From: Bacteroidota bacterium
GTDB taxonomy: Bacteria; Bacteroidota; Bacteroidia; Bacteroidales; Bacteroidaceae
Length of the DNA: 12,581 nt
Assembly: GCA_023458215.1 (NCBI GenBank)
Contig: JAEXAJ010000115.1
Location: 1 to 12,581 of the forward strand
Direction: 5' to 3'
Below are positions 1 through 8,000 of the stretch, in pieces; position 1 is the stretch's first letter, and every line of letters begins with the position of its first letter. The translations under genes and the position numbers were made by a program. A model generated the notes under the pieces. The model searched no databases. It was not told where the DNA came from and saw only the letters and a program-made list of their open reading frames with translations.

Positions 1-399
1 ATAAATGGCGAAGACGCTTATCTGCAATGGGGAATAAGCATGGACGATACTTCCTTGTCCGAACTGATGACACCTCCTGCCAACAAAGCGTTTATTGAAA
101 ACGAAAGCCGCTTGCAGCATGGCAAGCGGGTGGTAGTAGCGAATCCGAAGTTAGACCAAAGAAATCTGACGCTTCAGATCAACCTGACTGCTCCCACCGA
201 GGAGCAGTTTTTCGTAAGATACAGCAACTTTTGCAAGGTACTGGCAACCGGGGTGCTTCATCTCAAAACGAAGTACCAGCCGGGAGTGGTATATAAAACC
301 ATCTACCTCTCGTGCGGGCAGTTCAGCCAGTTTATGCGGGGTATCGGGAAATTCAGTTTAAAGCTCAATGAGCCTAATCCTAATGACAGAAAAGAATGA
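1..399 (+). CDS. Distal tail-like protein, 5' end missing
   Basis: The reading frame is open back to base 1, so the gene begins upstream. The first in-frame ATG (40) is probably internal, because the residues before it (INGEDAYLQWGIS) read like normal protein. About 132 residues are visible. The position directly before a hub-like gene, the small size and the predicted beta-rich content (for example LTLQINLTAPTEEQFFVRYSNF) fit a distal tail or baseplate-connector protein of a siphophage, which would form the ring between tail tube and tip. The stop codon overlaps the next start as ATGA, so the two genes are probably translationally coupled. The function rests on gene order and general resemblance to Bacteroides prophage tail genes, not on a diagnostic motif; a generic phage tail protein is the alternative. 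Confidence 0.6.
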   Translation: MNGEDAYLQWGISMDDTSLSELMTPPANKAFIENESRLQHGKRVVVANPKLDQRNLTLQINLTAPTEEQFFVRYSNFCKVLATGVLHLKTKYQPGVVYKTIYLSCGQFSQFMRGIGKFSLKLNEPNPNDRKE

Positions 400-3300
400 T
401 AGACATAAAAGATACTTTAGGAAATGTCCGTTTCTCCACCGAAATCAATGCGGGGAGCAAGCGGAAATTCATGTTGATGAAAGAAGACTACATCACCTTG
501 AAGTTTTCTTTGGAAGAGCCCGTCAACTTCAAGCTGGGAGATTATGTGGACGATCCACGTTTCGGATTGTTCGAACTCTGCGACTTGTACAAGCCGACGT
601 ACAACAGCACAAACGGCGGTTATGATTTTGAACTCCGCCTGGATGCTTATTACTGGAAGTGGAAGAATAAGTTGTTTAAATACATGCCGGAAGCTGCCCG
701 ACAGGAGGCTTCGTGGAATCTCACTGCCACGCTGGGAGTACATGCCGACGCCTTTTTGCGGGGACTTGCAGCACTGGGCTATACCTATAAAGGTACTCCG
801 TTTGAGTGCCTGATAGATGAATCTGTTGATACTTCTGCCAAGCTTGTGTCGTATGACAACATGAATATGCTCGATGCCCTTTTCAAAATGGCGGAAACAT
901 GGGAATGCGAATGTTGGGTGACGGAGAATGTAATACACTTCGGCAGATGTGAATATCATACTGCGGTTGACCTAGAGATGGGGGCTAATGTGGCAGAAAT
1001 GACCGCTTCCAATAGTCAGGGAACTTATGCTACCCGCATCTATGCCTTTGGCTCTACACGTAACTTACCTGCCGGGTATCGTCCGGTTGCCGAAGCGGCA
1101 GTTGTGAACGGGGTAGTACAAAAGCGTTTGATGTTGCCTGCCGATACTCCATATATTGATGCTTATCCGGGATTGTCTGCCGAAGAGGCTATTGAGAGTG
1201 TGGTTGTGTTCGATGATGTGTATCCTCGCAATGAAGGTACAATGTCTGATGTTACGACAAAGGAATATACGGACTCTATAGAGAATGCCGATGGCACTGT
1301 GACAAAAGAGAAGTGGAATGCATTCCGCTTTAAAGATGCCGGGCTTACTTTTTCTAAAGACTATATTCTTCCCGGTGAGGAACTTCATATAATATTTCAA
1401 TCGGGTGTGCTCAATGGGATGGATTTTGCAGTTAGGTTCGATCCGGAGAACAAAGATGAGCAACTGTGGGAGATTGTCAGAAACGAAGATTATGGACGCA
1501 AACTGCCGGATGAGGTGCTTGCGCCCAAGAATGGGGATAAGTATGTACTTTATGGCTGGGATGCAACACGGATAGATGCTTTGGGACTAGTGGCTGCTGC
1601 TGAACAGGAATTGAAAGCCAAAGCTATAGCATACACCGAGAAAGTGAAAATTGATCCGTCTACCTACTCTGTGAAGATGACATCGAATAGCGTTTATAGT
1701 GCAGACGGGGTGAATAAATTGTTAGAGATCGGCGATAGGGTTAAGCTTATCAATGGAGCGTATTGGGAAGCAGGCAGGCAGTCGAGGGTGATAGGCTATG
1801 AGTATAATCTGGATTTCCCGTATGACAGTCCCGTCTATACGGTTGGAGAAACAGCCCCTTATTCGAAGATTGGTGAATTGGAGGGGAAGGTAGAGAGCTT
1901 GACCTATAAGGGACAGAGTTATAGCGGTAGTGCCGCAGGACGTGGGATATATATCATTCGGGCGAATGATAATACACCGGCAACGGATAGTAATGTCTTA
2001 TCAGCGAAGCGAACTCTTAATGAAATTTCGCAAAAAGCTTTAAGTCGCTTGGGTGATGATGATGCAGCCGGAATCATTAGTTTTATCAAAGGATTGCTTG
2101 TAGGGAAGAAAAAGCATGGCATAACAGCTAGTGACAGTGGCGTAGTAACTGCTGTATTAGACGAATTAAAGAATATCTTTACTATTGTTTCTCCCGATTT
2201 TGTTTCGGGCGATTTAGGCAATGGGTTTACTCTGAAATATGATCAACAGGCGGGAAGGTCTTACTTGGAAGTTGATGAACTTCTTGTTCGCAAGCTGGCT
2301 TATTTTGTAGAGTTGGTCATTAAACAACTCCGGCATGTGGGTGGTGAAATCATTCTGACTCCGGCTTCCATGAAGTGTATCAAAGTCGAGGAGGTGAATG
2401 GAGGGTATCGTTGTTTCTTTGAACAAGACGATGGTGGTAGAAGTCTAAAGCAGGAATTTATTGTAGGAGATCAGGCACGCGCGCAGACATTTAATATCAA
2501 AGAAGGTACTTCACATAATGTTTCTAATAGGTATTATTGGAGACTTGTTACTGCTGTAGGTGATGATTATATTGATTTGAGCAAAACCGATTGTGATACC
2601 GGAAGTGGTAAACCGGAAGCGGGAGATGATATTGTTCAATTAGGCAATCGGGATAATGCTGCCCGACAAAATGCTATTATTCTTTCTACTGTGGGTGATG
2701 ATGCACCTTCGTTTAAGCAATACAAAGGCATCAATTCTTATTCATTAAAAGGAAAAGAAATTTCTGTTATTTCTGCTTCGCTTAATAAATTGGTCGGGGA
2801 GTTTATCTCTGTAGCTACTGGTAAGAGCTATGATGATATGTTTGACTCTATGCAGACTGATCTTGATCTTATTAAAGAGCAGACTGATAAGGAATACACC
2901 TTGTGGTTCTTTGATTATGATCCTACATTGACTAACACTCCCGCATCGGAATGGACTACAGACGAGTTGAAGTCAATGCATGAACAGGATATGTTCTATA
3001 ATCGCTTGACCGGTTATGCCTATCGGTTTGAGAAATTAGATGATTCATGGGGTTGGAATAAAATCACTGATCAGCAAACGGTCAAAGCACTGGAGAATGC
3101 AGCCAAAGCACAGGACACGGCGGACGGGAAAAGACGTGTGTTCGTCGTTCAGCCAGCCAATACGCAAGCGTATGATGTGGGGGACTTGTGGACAAACGCA
3201 ACAATCGGATCTTACGAAAATGACACTCTTGTTTGCAAAACAGCCAAGGCGGGAGGGATAGCGTTCAGTATTGAGCACTGGAAACCTGCAAGTAATGCCA

Positions 3301-4565
3301 CAACGGCATATATTGAGAACTTGGGTAATAGTATACGGCAAATAGTGACAACAAATAAAGAAAACGCTGACAAGGCTATCAAGAATGCCCAAGAGGTTGC
3401 CGATAAGGTAGCTCGAGATCTTGGTGAAACCCAAAAAAATGTTAGCGAGCAAACAACCGTTATTAATCAGACAAAAGAGAAAGTTGAAATTATAGCAGCC
3501 AACTTTAATGCTGACGGCTCAGTCAATGAATCTTCCGGATTATTGACCAAAGCAAATGGCAGTACTTTGTACGCAAGTAAGAACCTGGAGGACGGTAATA
3601 AACTCATAGGGTACATCAACCAAACAGCTACCACTACCACAATTTCAGCATCAAAAATAAATATTACAGGAGCGGTTAGTTTCAGTTCGTTCACTGCCGA
3701 TCTGCAAGGTACCATTAATGGCAAGGCAAGCAGCGATTCGGTACGTGAATTGTCAACCAAAGTGGACAGCAAGTACGGCAAGAGTGATGTGGACTCTGCT
3801 ATCAATGCCTACAACGCAACTCTTGGCGGTCTGGCTCACAAGGATGTGGTAGAAAAGGCAATGCTTGGTAACACACTTATCAGCGGTGCGTATATCAAGA
3901 CAGAGCTTATAGATGTTGATAACTTGTACGTGAAGCATCTGAACGGAGCTACGGGTGACTTTACTGGAACTCTTTCCGGTGTCAGAGGTACATTCTCCTT
4001 CCTTTCGAGTCCGGGAGGGGAGACCACAATGACTTTTGACAAAGTCTATTCCGGTATGCTTTTAACCGGTGACATCCATCATCATGAGCTTGTGAATTTC
4101 TATGGAAGCGCCGTTTTCGCCACTAAATCTTTAGGTTTCAATGCGCTTGCTTATATAAAAGTAACGGGTAATAAAGCCGAGTATTATAGGTTCGGGACAT
4201 ACAGCCACTCTCCTGAAAGAACTCTTACTTTGCAAAGCGTTTCAATCGGACCTTATACATGGTATAAGATACCTCTTGCTCCAAGTGGGAGGTATTATGA
4301 TGATTGCTATAACATGGTCTTTCTATGTAACAGTAACGGTAATCGTTATTTATTTGATGATGCTTTGCCGGGTAATGTGTTCTATGTTTTCAATACCAAC
4401 GATACAATATCCAATATTTATTATGACAATAGCGGAGCTGTTAATATAGAAGGAGGGGTGGTTCATACTTTGATGCAAGCAGCCAGGACTTGGCTCATTC
4501 CTGCCGTAGGCAATGTTTATGGAGCTGGACTTATGCGTATAAGCGCATGTGATAATAACTGGTGA
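396..4565 (+). CDS. Large phage tail hub / tip protein (1389 aa)
   Basis: A very long modular structural protein at the tail tip. Residues 1 to about 500 look like a phage tail-hub domain (gp27/gp44-like N-terminal region of minor structural proteins), ending near the AEQELKAKAIAYTEKVKI helix and an SRVIGYEYNLD strand. Residues about 834-930 hold a module common in tail-tip and fibre proteins: YTLWFFDYDPTLTNTP, a Trp-rich section, then DGKRRVFVVQP at 910 and DVGDLW. Residues about 986-1035 are rich in Lys, Glu and Ala and look coiled-coil. A GATGDFTGTLSG motif near 1184 is typical of the shaft of tail-tip proteins, and the last 150 residues form a separate Tyr-rich beta domain. The ATG at 396 overlaps the previous stop (ATGA) and fixes the start. 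The protein probably forms the central hub or spike on which the downstream fibre is mounted. I see no peptidase or lysozyme signature. Confidence 0.75.
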   Translation: MIDIKDTLGNVRFSTEINAGSKRKFMLMKEDYITLKFSLEEPVNFKLGDYVDDPRFGLFELCDLYKPTYNSTNGGYDFELRLDAYYWKWKNKLFKYMPEAARQEASWNLTATLGVHADAFLRGLAALGYTYKGTPFECLIDESVDTSAKLVSYDNMNMLDALFKMAETWECECWVTENVIHFGRCEYHTAVDLEMGANVAEMTASNSQGTYATRIYAFGSTRNLPAGYRPVAEAAVVNGVVQKRLMLPADTPYIDAYPGLSAEEAIESVVVFDDVYPRNEGTMSDVTTKEYTDSIENADGTVTKEKWNAFRFKDAGLTFSKDYILPGEELHIIFQSGVLNGMDFAVRFDPENKDEQLWEIVRNEDYGRKLPDEVLAPKNGDKYVLYGWDATRIDALGLVAAAEQELKAKAIAYTEKVKIDPSTYSVKMTSNSVYSADGVNKLLEIGDRVKLINGAYWEAGRQSRVIGYEYNLDFPYDSPVYTVGETAPYSKIGELEGKVESLTYKGQSYSGSAAGRGIYIIRANDNTPATDSNVLSAKRTLNEISQKALSRLGDDDAAGIISFIKGLLVGKKKHGITASDSGVVTAVLDELKNIFTIVSPDFVSGDLGNGFTLKYDQQAGRSYLEVDELLVRKLAYFVELVIKQLRHVGGEIILTPASMKCIKVEEVNGGYRCFFEQDDGGRSLKQEFIVGDQARAQTFNIKEGTSHNVSNRYYWRLVTAVGDDYIDLSKTDCDTGSGKPEAGDDIVQLGNRDNAARQNAIILSTVGDDAPSFKQYKGINSYSLKGKEISVISASLNKLVGEFISVATGKSYDDMFDSMQTDLDLIKEQTDKEYTLWFFDYDPTLTNTPASEWTTDELKSMHEQDMFYNRLTGYAYRFEKLDDSWGWNKITDQQTVKALENAAKAQDTADGKRRVFVVQPANTQAYDVGDLWTNATIGSYENDTLVCKTAKAGGIAFSIEHWKPASNATTAYIENLGNSIRQIVTTNKENADKAIKNAQEVADKVARDLGETQKNVSEQTTVINQTKEKVEIIAANFNADGSVNESSGLLTKANGSTLYASKNLEDGNKLIGYINQTATTTTISASKINITGAVSFSSFTADLQGTINGKASSDSVRELSTKVDSKYGKSDVDSAINAYNATLGGLAHKDVVEKAMLGNTLISGAYIKTELIDVDNLYVKHLNGATGDFTGTLSGVRGTFSFLSSPGGETTMTFDKVYSGMLLTGDIHHHELVNFYGSAVFATKSLGFNALAYIKVTGNKAEYYRFGTYSHSPERTLTLQSVSIGPYTWYKIPLAPSGRYYDDCYNMVFLCNSNGNRYLFDDALPGNVFYVFNTNDTISNIYYDNSGAVNIEGGVVHTLMQAARTWLIPAVGNVYGAGLMRISACDNNW

Positions 4566-4590
4566 TAAAAAGCCGATAATAATAGAAATT

Positions 4591-4866
4591 ATGAAAGTGA
4601 ATTTTAAGAAATTCGAGGTGCAAACCTCTTTTGAAGGTAAGAAGCAAACCTTTGATATTGCGGAGACTTTGGGTAATGATATGATGTACAATGGTTCGGT
4701 TCTTTTAGATATAGGGTTTGAAGAACTGGCACGTGAAATCTACTATTCTGCCCATGAAGTAGAAATTCCCGAACGTTATTGCAAGGCGATTGAAACGGTA
4801 GTCCGCAATTCTAATTTCATTGTCGCCATCAAACGTGAATTAGTCAATCGGCTAAATAGCAATTGA
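4591..4866 (+). CDS. Small phage protein of unknown function (91 aa)
   Basis: The longest frame starts at 4549, inside the end of the tail-tip gene. I chose the ATG at 4591 because the protein then begins with a well-formed sequence (MKVNFKKFEVQTSFEGKKQ) and the 14 residues upstream are low-complexity Ile/Lys-rich. The product is a small mixed alpha/beta protein with a charged C-terminal helix (CKAIETVVRNSNFIVAIKREL). It has no signal peptide or membrane segment. It lies between tail tip and tail fibre and ends one base before the next start. Its place suggests a structural accessory or assembly factor for the tail tip or fibre, but the sequence does not show a function. Confidence 0.6.
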   Translation: MKVNFKKFEVQTSFEGKKQTFDIAETLGNDMMYNGSVLLDIGFEELAREIYYSAHEVEIPERYCKAIETVVRNSNFIVAIKRELVNRLNSN

Positions 4867-4867
4867 T

Positions 4868-5086
4868 ATGGGCTACATCAAGTTCGTCATGAGTACCCGT
4901 AAAACGGATGAGATTGGTTATGTCACCCATGCCCGTATCAGTCGTATCGAAAGTGATATGGCCGATACAGGCATGCTTGAGACAAATCTGATAATGCATG
5001 CCCTTTCGGCACGGGGAGGTGAAGTGATAGAAAATTTGGAATTCATACTGAATTCCGGAGTATTGAACAATGATATACTAGGATAA
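4868..5086 (+). CDS. Small phage protein of unknown function (72 aa)
   Basis: Begins one base after the previous stop and ends one base before the fibre start, so it is embedded in the tail operon. A second in-frame ATG at 4889 (MSTRKTDEIGYV) is a possible alternative start. The product is soluble, with no Cys and no membrane segment. It appears mostly helical, with a repeated Met/Glu pattern (RIESDMADTGMLETNLIMHAL). I do not recognise the family. The tight spacing argues that it is real and co-translated with its neighbours; involvement in tail assembly is inference from position only. Confidence 0.55.
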   Translation: MGYIKFVMSTRKTDEIGYVTHARISRIESDMADTGMLETNLIMHALSARGGEVIENLEFILNSGVLNNDILG

Positions 5087-5087
5087 T

Positions 5088-8000
5088 ATGGATAAATTAA
5101 ATAGAAAATTTACCAAAGGTAACGTTCTGAAAGCTGAGGAACTGAACGAAGTGGTGGGTAAAATCAACGAGTTGGTTGGTTCGAGCCTTGAACTGGGTAC
5201 TACCGCAGGTACGGCATACGATGGCGCTTCCGGGGCATCATTGGAACAAATAGTAAGAGAACTGGCAGGTGGAGCGGGCACCATGTATAGCGTATATGTA
5301 CGCAATAACATGGAATCACTCGGCTTTGCCTCCCAATACGGAGAAAAGTGTGTACTCGACTTTACCTTCGTATCACAATATCGGGATGACATCTCCGAAC
5401 CATACAAGCCGACCGGAGAGCTTGGAACTTGTACCCTCATGGTGAAGAATGCCAAGTATGCTGATTTTACCACCGTGAAGACGATGCAAGTATCTTCCAA
5501 TGCATCCATCAAACTGGATGTTTCGGAATGGCTATCCAATGGTAGTAATAATATCAAAATAACGATTGCCGGTATAAACACAGATAAAGTTACGGCGCCG
5601 ATTACTTATACCGTACAACTTACTTCATTGGGTATCAGCGCTCCGAACTTCCGCTGGTGGACGGCATTCACCGATGCGATCAGTATTCCACTGAATATTG
5701 GCGGAAATATATCCAAGATATTGCATGTCTCCATTGCGGGTGAAGGATATAGCAAGAACTACGAAGTTCCTCTGGGTACTACCGTTTATACCGAAACTGC
5801 GTATAATTACCGACTTCAGCATCCGGGACAATCGGGAGTGTATAACGTTTCTATGCATGTGGCAAATACCGACGGCACCATACGGACACGGACGGTATCT
5901 TATAACATCATCTGTGTGGAGGCGGGAGATCGTGTAAAACTGATAGCCGTCAACAATGTGATAGAGAAAGCTACGAACTGGACGGAGAATGCTTTGTTTG
6001 ACTACACAATATACGATGGCAGCAATGCGGTTACATCCGCCCGGTTTGAAGTGAAGAAGGCGGATGTTACTGTATTCTCTTCTGAAGAAGACAGTATTTC
6101 GACTTCGGCCAAACATACTTTCTCCTTGCCGCTTGAGGTTGAAACGATAGACAATACGGATTTCGACCTTGGGGTGAGTGTGCGGGATGAGGCTGGGAAA
6201 CTGGCGTTGGCGATGACTATTCCGGTGAATAATTCCTTGGGCTTTTCCTCCGTTGCAGGAGCCGCCTTTTACATGAATCCCCGTACCCGAAGCAATAACC
6301 AGAGCAACTACTTGTCGGTAGTCAATGAGATGACGGGCGGACTGGTGCCTGCTACCTGGAAGGGTATGAACTGGGGAAGTGACGGTTGGGCTACAGATGC
6401 TGACGGGAACAGGGTGCTTCGTGTGATGGCAAGTGCGCAGGTGAGCATCGGATATAAAGCTTTTGCAAAAGAAGCGGCACGCACGGGCAAGACCATCGAG
6501 ATAGACTACAAAGTAGATAATGTGACCGATTTTAACCATCCGGTGATAAGTTTGTCGAGTGCCGGAGATGCGTTTGTTGGGTTGCGGGTGTTTCCTGATA
6601 ATGTGTTGATGCACTCCAATGCACTGAAAAATGCGGATAATCAGGGGATCAATCTTTTCGAAGGCAAACGACTTCGCCTGACGTTGGTCATCATGCCGGA
6701 TGCCTACGGTAACAGTGGTTTCAACCTCTGTATCATCTACATCAATGGCGTGAAGAACCGTGAGTTCACCTACGAGAACAATGATTATTTCGCTCAGCAG
6801 AGTGATATCGTGATAGGTTCGGATTATGCCGACGTGGATGTTTACGGCATGCGTGTATATGATTCTGCGCTGACTTCGGAATCAGTATTGCGCAACTATA
6901 TAAACTGGTTGACGGACAATACCGAGAAAACAGCGGTAAAGGCGGAAAATGATGTGATGGACGGCAACGGTTCGGAAATTGATTTTGAGAATACAAAAGA
7001 CCAGTTCAATGTGTTTGTGTTTGATAACAAGTTCCCGAGTCTGGGCAATCCTAACAAAATGACGGGTACCCTGGAGGTGTTTTTTGCCGATCATCCGGAA
7101 TGGAATGTGTCTATTCCTAACGTTGAGGCGAAAGGGCAGGGAACTTCTTCCATGCGCTATTGGAAGTGGAATGTGCGTTTCTCATTAGGCGGATGGTCGA
7201 TGGTGCCCGCTTTGGCTAAAGCTACAAAGGTCACCGCCAAGAAGAATTTTGCTTCTTCCATGCAGTCTCATAAAATAGGTTCGGTAAATTCCGTTGACGA
7301 TTTGTACCGGGCCATGGGCTATCTGAATGAAGCGATGAAGACGCAGCAGTATGCCAATGCACGTGTAGCGGTGTATCAACTTCCTTTCGTAGCTTTTGAG
7401 AAGAGCATCAATGAAGAGGGTGAAACGGTTTATGCCTTTATGGGACTTTACACGATGGGGCCGGATAAAGGTGACAAGAATACCTTCGGGTATGACACCA
7501 AACTATTTCCGGGACTTCTTGCCATTGAAGGTTCGGATAACTCACCGCTGTGCACATTGTTCCGTGTCCCTTGGAATTCGCGGATGCAATACAACGAAGA
7601 GGAGGAAGCTTTTCAGTATAACGGAGCTAATGCGTGGGACTTTGGCGCGGGCGATATTGCTAATATCAGTAAGTGGATTCCGGCTTATAACCTCGCATAT
7701 ACCTGTGGCAATAGGCTGAAGCCTTTTAACGGGACATTGGCGGAACTGAATGCGCAAGTAGCCACTTACCGCAATGAACCTTACGAATTTTGGATTGCGA
7801 AAGCGGGAGATGCCAATCTCTATAATGTGTACTATTATGAGTCGGGCGAAGGTAAATTCATCCCATCCGATGTGGGTGCGGGTACCATCAATCTCAGGAC
7901 TCAGCTTGTAGACAAGGGATATGGATTGCTGACTGCCGATCTTTCGGGCAAGACGGCCGATCAACTGAATACTTTGTTCATCAACGCCCGCATACAGAAG

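Noticed and set aside
417..959. Long minus-strand open frame (180 codons) inside the tail-tip gene
   Set aside because: It lies entirely opposite a well-supported structural gene and its translation looks like antisense shadow sequence.
4549..4590. Upstream start for the 91-residue protein
   Set aside because: It overlaps the tail-tip gene and adds an unstructured Ile/Lys stretch; the ATG at 4591 gives a better N-terminus.
5625..6614. Minus-strand open frame of 329 codons inside the fibre gene
   Set aside because: Antisense to a clear fibre domain, rich in His and Arg as expected from a reversed coding frame, with no recognisable motif or start context.
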